Shown one piece after another: positions 51,684 through 59,168 of a stretch of 64,000 bases of DNA. The notes below the pieces were generated by a model, which was not told the origin of the DNA, ran no database searches, and saw only the letters and a list, made by a program, of their open reading frames with translations. Within the stretch, counting starts at the first letter, position 1, and each line of letters starts with the position of its first letter. The position numbers and the translations under genes are program-made. Source of the stretch: Bacteroidales bacterium UBA5326 (GTDB lineage: Bacteria; Bacteroidota; Bacteroidia; Bacteroidales; UBA932); NCBI GenBank assembly GCA_002408205.1, contig DHQY01000007.1, positions 378,942 through 442,941 of the forward strand. The letters are read 5' to 3'.

Positions 51684-53087
51684 TTATAAATTAACCAGGT
51701 AAAGTTGTTCCTGCGCCCGGGTAAAAGCAGTGTAATACCAACGAAGCTCTTCTTTGGTACAAATATCACCAAAAAAGGCCTTATCTACAAACACGGCCTT
51801 CCACTGGCCACCCTGCGCCTTATGACAGGTCAGGGCTGTGGCGTATTTAATCTGCAGGGCGTTCAGGTAGGGATCTTCCCTTACTTCTTTGTAACGTTTC
51901 CTTTTTCCTTTAATGTGGACGTAATCCTCCATGACCCGGGTAAAGAAAAGCTGCTGTTCATCGGCAGGCAGGGCGGGAGATTCACTGTCAAGTGTATTAA
52001 GCAGAACCTTTACATTGATTTCTACGCTGTTATAATCGGGAAACCGCAGCACGGCTTCTGCAAAACGAAATCCGTACCGTTCCCTGAATGTATGTATCCG
52101 CATGATCTCAGCCACGTCGCCATTGGCAATAAAATCCATTTCTTCTATGCCCTCAAGGAACTGGTAACAATTTTTTACCACCATAACCCTGTCGCCTTTG
52201 GTAATATCTTCTTCCCTGTAGAGCAGTCTGCCCCTGATACCCTTGTTGTAACGGTTGGCCCTTTTATTGGAACGGCAGAGCACCACCACGTCCTCCAGAC
52301 CATAACGCGAAATGGCATCGTTCAGGTGTTCCATCAGGTCTCCCGAACCAATATGGCGGATATCGTTAAAACCGTCTGTCTTCCAGACTGGGAGATTTTC
52401 GCTGCCCGAGACAATCGCATCCCTGAGCAGGGTGGCATTATATAGGATCCCCGAATCGAGCGACTGACGGAGCACTTCTTTCATTTCAAAATACACGGTA
52501 TTACCGTACCTGGAAAGTTCTCCGGCATCGAGCGCCGGTGAGAGGTCAAGCCCTACGGGAGGTAATTGGGCCGAATCGCCCAACAGCAGGAGCCTGTTTC
52601 CTGCTCCGTTAAAAACATACGTCATAAGGTCGTCCAAAAGTCTTCCCGAGCCAAAAAGCAGTCCTCCGCCCCCCTGTGCATTGGAAAGCAACGAGGCTTC
52701 ATCCACCACAAAAACAGTATTCTTATGCTTGTTGGGCTGAAGAACAAATGAACCAAAGCCGGTTTCGTCTCCTGTGGCAGGCGCCTGCTGCCAATATATT
52801 ACTTTATGGATGGTATGGGCGGGCACTCCGGTGTAACCAGACAACACCTTGGCGGAACGTCCGGTAGGTGCCATGAGCACCGTATTTATCTTTAACTCCC
52901 CGAGGGCTCCTGTCAGGGCGGCCATTGCCGTTGTTTTACCGGTTCCGGCATAGCCGTTGAGTACAAAAAGTTCATCCCGGCTGCACAGAAAGGTGCTCAG
53001 TTTCCTGAAAAGCGCTTCCTGATCTGCAGAAGGTGAAAATGGCAGGTGTGAGCTCAGTTTCCGAAAGATATATTCTTCGAGGGCCAT
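51684..53087 (-). CDS. RecD-like superfamily 1B DNA helicase
   Basis: 467 residues from the ATG at 53087; a longer frame would run into trkH. Walker A 'GYAGTGKTT' (45-53), Walker B with 'VVDEASLLS' near 138, 'LLGDSAQLPPVG' near 180, and the C-terminal UvrD-C-2 motif 'YATALTCHKAQGGQW' near 425. This is the short RecD/Pif1-like helicase common in Bacteroidota without RecB/RecC partners. Role in repair or replication not defined. Lies 7 nt after trkH. Confidence 0.9.
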   Translation of the reverse strand: MALEEYIFRKLSSHLPFSPSADQEALFRKLSTFLCSRDELFVLNGYAGTGKTTAMAALTGALGELKINTVLMAPTGRSAKVLSGYTGVPAHTIHKVIYWQQAPATGDETGFGSFVLQPNKHKNTVFVVDEASLLSNAQGGGGLLFGSGRLLDDLMTYVFNGAGNRLLLLGDSAQLPPVGLDLSPALDAGELSRYGNTVYFEMKEVLRQSLDSGILYNATLLRDAIVSGSENLPVWKTDGFNDIRHIGSGDLMEHLNDAISRYGLEDVVVLCRSNKRANRYNKGIRGRLLYREEDITKGDRVMVVKNCYQFLEGIEEMDFIANGDVAEIMRIHTFRERYGFRFAEAVLRFPDYNSVEINVKVLLNTLDSESPALPADEQQLFFTRVMEDYVHIKGKRKRYKEVREDPYLNALQIKYATALTCHKAQGGQWKAVFVDKAFFGDICTKEELRWYYTAFTRAQEQLYLVNL

Positions 53088-53094
53088 AAAAATT

Positions 53095-54534
53095 CTATTT
53101 ACGGCTGCCAAAAAGAAGGAAAAATCCAAAGATCTCTATACGACCCATGATCATTTCCACAGAAAGCACGAATTTTGAAACACCGCTCAACGCGTTGTAG
53201 TTTTCCATAGAACCCAGGTTCCCAAACCCGGGACCGACATTTCCCAAATGAGCGGCCGAAGCCGAAACGGCATCAAGCAACTCAATTTTATCCAATGAAA
53301 GGATGATGGCACAAACCAGGAAACAGGCAAGGTAAAGAACAATGAACAAATTGGCTCCCGATACCACCTCGGGATCTACAGTCTGTCCTCCAATTCTTAC
53401 CGGTACCACAGATTTGGGGTGGAGACGCTTGGTTAGTTGCGCCCTTATGGAGAGCCATGCTATCAGAGCCCTGTCCGACTTGATTCCTCCTGTGGTAGAG
53501 CCCGAACAGCCGCACTGGATCATCATATAGGTCAGGATAAGGATAGTGAATGACGGCCATGCAGAAGAATCGGTAGTTGCGAAACCCGTAGTGGTAATAA
53601 GGGATACCGTCTGAAAAACCCCGTGACGAAACGATTCGCCAATAGTATTATAGGTGCCACTCATCCATAAATTAACAGATACAAGCATAGAAGCAACAAG
53701 GATGGTTAACAGGTAGAAACGGGTGATGGGAGAACGGAAAAGGGCGGAAGAACGCCCCGACACAAAGAGGAATATCATTCCAAAATGCATGGCCGAAAGG
53801 CACATGAACAGCACAATTATGGATTCTATCCATACGCTGTCGTAATAGGCAATATTTGCATTCCGGGTGCTGAACCCGCCTGTTGCCGTAGTAGCAAAGG
53901 AAGTGCACACGGCATCGAAAAAGCTCATGCCGGCTATACACAAACAAATCACTTCCAGAACAGTGAGCCCAAAATACACATATGCGATAACACGTACCGT
54001 TTCCTTAGCCCTGAACCGGTAATAATCCTGGGACAGCGGACTGATCTCTATTTTGGAAAGCTTAAGCCTCACAGAGCTGACTTCGGGCAGGATAAGCAAC
54101 ATGAACAAGACCACCCCCATACCTCCAATCCAATGGGTGGACGCCCGCCAGAACAACAACGATTTGGGAAGCCCCTCAACATTGGTCAGGATGGTACCTC
54201 CTGTGGTGGTATAACCGCTCACACTTTCGTACCAGGCATCTATTAGAGAAAATTCGCCACCCCACAACAGGTACGGAAGCATTCCAAAAAGGCATGATAT
54301 TGCCCACGAAAGAACGACTATGACATATCCTTCCTTAATGGCCACATCGCCGGTCGCCTGTACGAAAATATAGGGAAAAGAGCCAATAGTTGCAGTAATT
54401 ACAGCAGAAAGCAGCAGCGGAGAAAAGCCGGTATCAAACCCGTTGATGGCAGAGACAAATACGGAAACGACCATGAACAGGGCATTTACCAGCAGCACCA
54501 GTCCCATATTTCGCGCGATTACATGAACCCTCAT
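53095..54534 (-). CDS. trkH: Potassium uptake channel subunit TrkH/KtrB
   Basis: 479 residues with the four pore-helix repeats of the superfamily. Filter regions are visible: 'SVSGYTTTGGT' near 108, 'TTATGGFSTRN' near 215, 'ITTTGFATTD' near 310 and 'GNVGPGFGN' near 430. It conducts K+ across the inner membrane. The usual TrkA/KtrA gating subunit is not in this window. Instead the gene overlaps (ATGA) an upstream gene for a HAMP-containing membrane protein, which may act as an alternative regulator (inference). Confidence 0.93.
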   Translation of the reverse strand: MRVHVIARNMGLVLLVNALFMVVSVFVSAINGFDTGFSPLLLSAVITATIGSFPYIFVQATGDVAIKEGYVIVVLSWAISCLFGMLPYLLWGGEFSLIDAWYESVSGYTTTGGTILTNVEGLPKSLLFWRASTHWIGGMGVVLFMLLILPEVSSVRLKLSKIEISPLSQDYYRFRAKETVRVIAYVYFGLTVLEVICLCIAGMSFFDAVCTSFATTATGGFSTRNANIAYYDSVWIESIIVLFMCLSAMHFGMIFLFVSGRSSALFRSPITRFYLLTILVASMLVSVNLWMSGTYNTIGESFRHGVFQTVSLITTTGFATTDSSAWPSFTILILTYMMIQCGCSGSTTGGIKSDRALIAWLSIRAQLTKRLHPKSVVPVRIGGQTVDPEVVSGANLFIVLYLACFLVCAIILSLDKIELLDAVSASAAHLGNVGPGFGNLGSMENYNALSGVSKFVLSVEMIMGRIEIFGFFLLFGSRK

Positions 54535-55295
54535 GACTTGTTATGTTCTTCGCAAAGCTTGGTTATGGATTCATTCAGTTCGTACAATTCGTCATTGGCG
54601 GGAAGCTTCACCTGGTATTTCTTTTTGAACATCATGGTATTCTTTACCCCGTTGCGGATCTGGGCAAGCGGGAGCAACAGATACAGCCTGATGAAATAAG
54701 AAAGCAGGAACAATAACAGGATGCCGCTGGCAACGGCTATTACACCGGGCATCATACTCCGGTAAAATCCGTCCTGCACATAAGTGGTGTTCTTTTGAAG
54801 TAATGCCTGTTCGTAGGAAACCAGTTTCTGGATATACCCCCTGAGTCGGGTATATGTGGGCTTCAGGCGAACCGTATACCAGTCTCTCCTCTCTGAGTAC
54901 CCGTTATCCCTCCATACGGCAGGCGCTTCGTTCATGACCTGCATATAGGCTGCATAGGCAAACAGAATGGAATCCGCAAGAGCCTTTTCTTCCGCCAGCG
55001 TAAAAGACTTGCGTGTTGTCTCCATATAATTCTCAAAACGGACATCGTTGTATACCGATTCAAGTCCGAGTATAGAATCCTGCGAAATACCTATCTGGTT
55101 CAACAGACCAAAAACATGCTGATCGGTGACTTCCAGCAGCTGGGTGGATGTATTAATATTTTCTACGTTTACAGTGATCATATCACCCACCGAGTGCCTT
55201 ATCCGCCCCATCTCAAAAATGCTCACAAGGCTCGATAGCACTAAAACAAATCCGACTACCAGAAATCCGAGGTTGATCTTATTGCTTATTACCAT
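54531..55295 (-). CDS. Membrane sensor-like protein with periplasmic helical domain and C-terminal HAMP, no output domain
   Basis: 254 residues. Two membrane helices (about 9-30 and 185-207) flank a helical periplasmic domain of about 150 residues resembling the four-helix-bundle sensors of chemoreceptors and kinases. After the second helix comes a HAMP-like segment ('RLYLLLPLAQIRNGVKN' ... 'ELYELNESITKLCEEHN'). There is no kinase, cyclase or methyl-accepting domain and the gene stops cleanly, overlapping the trkH start by 4 nt. Its start lies 17 nt before the SDR stop. Possibly a direct partner of TrkH. Confidence 0.75.
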   Translation of the reverse strand: MVISNKINLGFLVVGFVLVLSSLVSIFEMGRIRHSVGDMITVNVENINTSTQLLEVTDQHVFGLLNQIGISQDSILGLESVYNDVRFENYMETTRKSFTLAEEKALADSILFAYAAYMQVMNEAPAVWRDNGYSERRDWYTVRLKPTYTRLRGYIQKLVSYEQALLQKNTTYVQDGFYRSMMPGVIAVASGILLLFLLSYFIRLYLLLPLAQIRNGVKNTMMFKKKYQVKLPANDELYELNESITKLCEEHNKS

Positions 55296-56130
55296 AGTGC
55301 AACAAAGTTAGAAAAAAACTCCACAGCCTGTCCGCATCTTTCTTTCCGGCCACACCGGAAGGGAGCCGCCTGGATTGTTTATTGGCGTAAAAACCTGCCG
55401 TTTTTTCTCCTACAGATGGGTCGAGTGCAAGAAATACCGTCGTAGCGGCACCTTCCGGAGCCTGTCTGATTACGGGCCTGAAAAGCACGTCGGTTAAGGG
55501 ATCAAACCATTTATGCATAGTAATGATGGGTGTGTTCACAATACCCGGATCGGACACATTAACCGTAATTCCATCGGATTCCCATATTCGGGCAAGTTTC
55601 AGGGAAAGAAGCAATAAAGCATATTTGGAATCTGAATACCTTTTTATGCGGGCAAAACGCCCGGGTGGAAATGGAAATTTATTTGGAACTGTTCCCAGGT
55701 AAACAGTGCACGAAGCCGTGTTCACCACCCTGCTTCCTTTATGCAACAGAGGCTTCAGCAGCCATGTAAAGAATATGGGATGCAAACAGTTAACGGCATA
55801 ATGCATTTCATATCCCTGGGCAGTCACCTGAGGTTTCCATCCCAACATACCGGCATTGTTAATGAGGATATCTATAGCTATCCCTCTTGACACAAGGGCT
55901 GCGGCAACTTCTGTAACTGAAGAAAGAGAAGAAAGATCCATAACCAGCATTTCCAGTCGGTCGTTACCAAACTTTCCGCACAATCCGTTGAATACGGACA
56001 TGCTTTTCTCCCGGGAGCGACAGGAAAAAATTACGTAACAACCGGCCGAGAGGAGTGCTTCGCAAATTTCCCGGCCTATACCTCCGTTGGCCCCGGTAAC
56101 CAGCGCAACGCGCCTATTGACTGAATTCAT
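55279..56130 (-). CDS. Short-chain dehydrogenase/reductase (candidate 3-hydroxysteroid dehydrogenase)
   Basis: 283 residues from the ATG at 56130, which lies inside the end of the OYE gene (17-nt overlap). Classical SDR features: cofactor motif 'TGANGGIG' (12-19), 'NNAG' (91-94), catalytic Ser140, and YxxxK at Y165-K169. The region after it ('NVSDPGIVNTPI') is like retinol/steroid dehydrogenases. Alone the substrate would be undefinable; its linkage to an SRD5A-like and an OYE reductase makes a 3-keto/3-hydroxy steroid or bile acid plausible (inference). The start of the HAMP gene overlaps its stop. Confidence 0.8.
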   Translation of the reverse strand: MNSVNRRVALVTGANGGIGREICEALLSAGCYVIFSCRSREKSMSVFNGLCGKFGNDRLEMLVMDLSSLSSVTEVAAALVSRGIAIDILINNAGMLGWKPQVTAQGYEMHYAVNCLHPIFFTWLLKPLLHKGSRVVNTASCTVYLGTVPNKFPFPPGRFARIKRYSDSKYALLLLSLKLARIWESDGITVNVSDPGIVNTPIITMHKWFDPLTDVLFRPVIRQAPEGAATTVFLALDPSVGEKTAGFYANKQSRRLPSGVAGKKDADRLWSFFLTLLHYGNKQ

Positions 56131-57346
56131 CAAGTAAACGTTTTGGAATATCACTTCTGTTCTGGTGGCAACACATATCGAGCGTATACATTCTGCCTAT
56201 GCAGTAATTGGCATGAGTGCAGGCGCTTTTATATGCTTCGCCGCATCCTTTTTCCTGGGCTTCCTTCATTTTATTCACGAAGGCCGGATCATTCACCAGC
56301 GCCCGTGCTATTCCAATGAACTCGAAGCCTTTGCCAAGCGCCCTCTCAATAACGGCACGTGAAGACATTCCTCCCAGGCAGACAAGCGGGATTTTCACCG
56401 CTTCCCTGAATTTTACGGCATCTTCAATGAAATAACCTTCTTCAAAAGGCACAGAGGGAATCATAAACCGGCCAGCCATCCTCACTCCCAGCTTAAGATA
56501 CCCCATAGGCATATAGTGTGTGAGCGTTCTTATGGGCATTGAGCCTCTCATTACATACATGGGAGCCCGGCTCACATAGCCTCCGCTCAGCACCAGGGCA
56601 TGCGCGCCCCATTGCTCCAGCAGACGGGCTACTTCAAGTGATTCGTCCAGTTCCATACCTCCCGGGAAACCGTCCCGCATATTCATTTTGACCAGAACGG
56701 CCATATTTTTCTGAGCGGCCACTTCCATAACCTCTTCCATAGCCTGGCGGGTAAAGCGCAGCCGGTTCTCAAAAGAACCGCCGTATTCGTCTTTTCTGCG
56801 ATTCAGCCATGTGGACATAAACTGGCTGAGCAGGTACCCGTGCCCGGCATGTACTTCAACGGCATCGAACCCCGATTCGTAAGCCAGCCTGGTGGCCTGA
56901 CCGAAATCTTTCGCGATTTGAATAATCTCGGGCCGCCTGAGTCCGCGTACCAACGTGGGCGAATAGAGGTTAAAGCCGCTATTGGCAGAAACAGGCATGC
57001 AACCGCAGATAGAACGATGGCTCATATTTCCGCAATGACCAATCTGAACGGAAGCCGCGGCTCCCTCCTTTTTTATGCCGTCAGTCAGGTTCCTTAACCC
57101 GGGGACAATATCGGGCTTCATCCATAATTGCGATGAAAAGGACAGTCCGCTGCGTGTTACCGCCGCATAGGCCACAGTGGTCATTCCAATACCTCCGGCC
57201 GCTACAGATGTATGGTATTCATATAATTGAGGAGTCGGAGCATTCCGGCAACACATGCCTTCAAAAGCGGCAGCGCGGATGGTTCTGTTTCGTAACGTAA
57301 GCGGGCCGATAGAAGCCGGAGAAAATAAGACAGATTTGTTTATCAT
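56114..57346 (-). CDS. Old-Yellow-Enzyme-family NADH:flavin oxidoreductase (candidate delta4-3-ketosteroid 5-beta-reductase)
   Basis: 410 residues from the ATG at 57346, 1 nt after the 5-alpha-reductase stop. FMN barrel with the substrate-binding His in 'QIGHCGNMSH' (H104), 'VHAGHGYLLSQF' (165-176) and 'NRRKDEYGGSFENR' (182-195), standard OYE strings. A C-terminal cysteine set (C368, C376, C382, C392, C393) could hold a [4Fe-4S] cluster as in BaiCD-type enzymes, but the spacing differs and the large C-terminal flavodoxin-like domains are missing. OYE enzymes reduce activated C=C bonds; 5-beta reduction of delta4-steroids is the suggested role here (inference). Confidence 0.83.
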   Translation of the reverse strand: MINKSVLFSPASIGPLTLRNRTIRAAAFEGMCCRNAPTPQLYEYHTSVAAGGIGMTTVAYAAVTRSGLSFSSQLWMKPDIVPGLRNLTDGIKKEGAAASVQIGHCGNMSHRSICGCMPVSANSGFNLYSPTLVRGLRRPEIIQIAKDFGQATRLAYESGFDAVEVHAGHGYLLSQFMSTWLNRRKDEYGGSFENRLRFTRQAMEEVMEVAAQKNMAVLVKMNMRDGFPGGMELDESLEVARLLEQWGAHALVLSGGYVSRAPMYVMRGSMPIRTLTHYMPMGYLKLGVRMAGRFMIPSVPFEEGYFIEDAVKFREAVKIPLVCLGGMSSRAVIERALGKGFEFIGIARALVNDPAFVNKMKEAQEKGCGEAYKSACTHANYCIGRMYTLDMCCHQNRSDIPKRLLDEFSQ

Positions 57347-57347
57347 A

Positions 57348-58121
57348 TCAATAAATGAAAGGAAATATCCTTTTTCTGGGTTCGGCGGCCATCTGGAGTG
57401 AGAACTCGTTCTGGTATCTGCTGTATATTGTATGAGCACGGGGAACCAGGTTCGCAAAAGTCCACAGGAAGAAAACAAAACCGCTCATAGACCATGTAAG
57501 AACGGCAAATCCAAGCCATTCAATTATCTCTCCAAAATAATTGGCACTGGTAACATATCTGAACAGTCCCTTTTGCGGCAGGTAATGATTGGTGTCCCCG
57601 TCTTTTCTCAGGTGCCTTATGATATAGTCCGACTGAATATTGGTCGCAAAACCGATAAGAAATAATACAAGCCCAATTATAAACCTGGACCCCGTGAGCC
57701 ATTCGGGAGTATACATTCCGTTCGGGGCAAGATAGAACAGCCACTGACCCTGCATAAAAGCATTGGCCATATTAAAGACAATCCCCATACAAATGATCAG
57801 CAGCGGCATGCGGCTATTCCCCTTAATAAGCCAGGGGAAAATAAAGGAACGCTGCAGGTAATGTGTCTGGAACAGCAGAAAAAACACGAAAGGCGTCAAT
57901 TCCCCTTTACGGGGCGACAACATCCACAAAATGCACATTGCAATGAAAACGGGAGCCTCCATGAGCATCCAGGCTAAACGGTTGGATAGCGATACACCCC
58001 ATTTTTTATTGAAAAACATCCCGTATCCGGCATGAACAAAGTAGAGTGCGATAAAAACGACAACGGCCAGTCCGGCCATCGAATACAGCACTATATTAAA
58101 GGTCTGCAGAGAAATATTCAT
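57348..58121 (-). CDS. Steroid 5-alpha-reductase family protein (SRD5A-like)
   Basis: 257 residues, the same size as the mammalian enzymes (254-259), with several membrane helices. The C-terminal half is strikingly SRD5A-like: 'NIQSDYIIRHLRK' (161-173), 'GDTNHYLP' (175-182), 'GLFRYVTSANYFGEIIEW' (185-202) and 'RKRIFPFIY' at the end all align with SRD5A1/2 from memory. The family adds hydride to the delta4 bond of 3-keto-steroids using NADPH. The start at 58121 has a TACATTTG -7 element 6 nt upstream. It heads an operon with OYE (1 nt) and SDR. Confidence 0.9.
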   Translation of the reverse strand: MNISLQTFNIVLYSMAGLAVVVFIALYFVHAGYGMFFNKKWGVSLSNRLAWMLMEAPVFIAMCILWMLSPRKGELTPFVFFLLFQTHYLQRSFIFPWLIKGNSRMPLLIICMGIVFNMANAFMQGQWLFYLAPNGMYTPEWLTGSRFIIGLVLFLIGFATNIQSDYIIRHLRKDGDTNHYLPQKGLFRYVTSANYFGEIIEWLGFAVLTWSMSGFVFFLWTFANLVPRAHTIYSRYQNEFSLQMAAEPRKRIFPFIY

Positions 58122-58158
58122 AGAGAACAAATGTAAGAATAATTTGTATTTTTGTTTC
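58122..58158. promoter_or_regulatory. Back-to-back promoters in a 37-bp divergent intergenic region
   Basis: TACATTTG (minus, 58135-58128) ends 6 nt before the 5-alpha-reductase ATG; TATTTTTG (plus, 58147-58154) ends 4 nt before the ATG of the thioredoxin-like lipoprotein. The elements are 11 bp apart. The minus one is the only promoter-like element seen ahead of the nine-gene directon. Confidence 0.68.
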
Positions 58159-59139
58159 ATGAAACAAATCTGTACCGTTTCGGTTATAGTAAGTATTTTT
58201 CTTCTGTCGATATCGTGTGTGAATCCCGGAAAACAACAAAAAACACAACCTCTCAGATTTGTTCTGCCCAATCTGCCACTCACTGTTAGCACAGACAGAG
58301 AAGCATCTGCCTATATGGCCCGTCATTACTGGACGCATTTCCCCTTTGAGGATTCAACCTGTATTCACCAGGAAGAATTTGCACGGCCCGTCTTTACCCG
58401 GTTTGTTCAAGTCCTTGGCGAAGTAACCCTTGATGACGCCCGGGAAAGCATAGCCAACCTCATGCGGCTGGCAGGAAACAGCGGTAAAGACACGGCAACG
58501 CAAAAAGCTGTATTTCGCTATTTCTTTGATTTATGCAGCCATTATTTCCATGATCCCAATTCGCCTTTTGTGAACGAGGAGCTTTTCATTCCGGCGCTCA
58601 AAGCTTTTCTGGAAAGTTCGCTGCCGGGCGAAGGAGAGAAAATACAGCCTGCATTTCTCCTGGAACTTGCCATGAAGAACCGGGCAGGAGAAAAAGCACA
58701 GAATTTCTGTTTTGTTTCCGCCACCGGGAATTTCCCCTATACAGACGACCCTTCACGAATTCAGACCATCTATTCCCTTAGAACACCCTACCTGCTGCTT
58801 TTTTTCAATAATCCGGGATGCCCCAATTGCCGGAACGTAATGCAACAATTACTTAACTCCGCTTTGCTTTCGGAAATGATACAACGCAAAGACCTGGTCA
58901 TACTTACCATTTACCCCGATCAGGACCTGGAAGCCTGGCAGAATTACCTGCCACAGTTACCGGCGCAGTGGATTAACGCATACAACCCCGGAGCGCAGGT
59001 AAAGGACAATCATCTTTACGATTTAAAGGCTATTCCCACCTTGTACCTTTTGGATGCAAACAAGACGGTGCTGGTCAAAGACGGCACCTCTGCAACACAA
59101 ATAGAAACCGCAATAAAGCAACAGGCATATTTTTTGTAG
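58159..59139 (+). CDS. DUF5106-like lipoprotein with C-terminal thioredoxin fold
   Basis: 326 residues from the ATG at 58159. Lipobox 'LLSISC' (C20). The N-terminal 170 residues ('HYWTHFPFEDSTCI', 'AMKNRAGEKAQNFCFVSATG') follow the DUF5106 pattern; the C-terminal part is a thioredoxin/TlpA-like domain with an active site 'NPGCPNCRNV' (CPNC) near 226 and 'KAIPTLYLLD' holding the cis-Pro. Likely a periplasm-facing or surface thiol oxidoreductase. The porin gene follows after 29 nt with its own -7 element. Confidence 0.82.
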   Translation: MKQICTVSVIVSIFLLSISCVNPGKQQKTQPLRFVLPNLPLTVSTDREASAYMARHYWTHFPFEDSTCIHQEEFARPVFTRFVQVLGEVTLDDARESIANLMRLAGNSGKDTATQKAVFRYFFDLCSHYFHDPNSPFVNEELFIPALKAFLESSLPGEGEKIQPAFLLELAMKNRAGEKAQNFCFVSATGNFPYTDDPSRIQTIYSLRTPYLLLFFNNPGCPNCRNVMQQLLNSALLSEMIQRKDLVILTIYPDQDLEAWQNYLPQLPAQWINAYNPGAQVKDNHLYDLKAIPTLYLLDANKTVLVKDGTSATQIETAIKQQAYFL

Positions 59140-59144
59140 CTTTG
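59137..59144 (+). promoter_or_regulatory. -7 promoter element of the porin gene
   Basis: TAGCTTTG, overlapping the stop codon of the preceding gene (59137-59139 is TAG) and lying 24 nt before the ATG at 59169. Confidence 0.6.
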
Positions 59145-59168
59145 GGCACTCGTCACAAAAAACAATGG

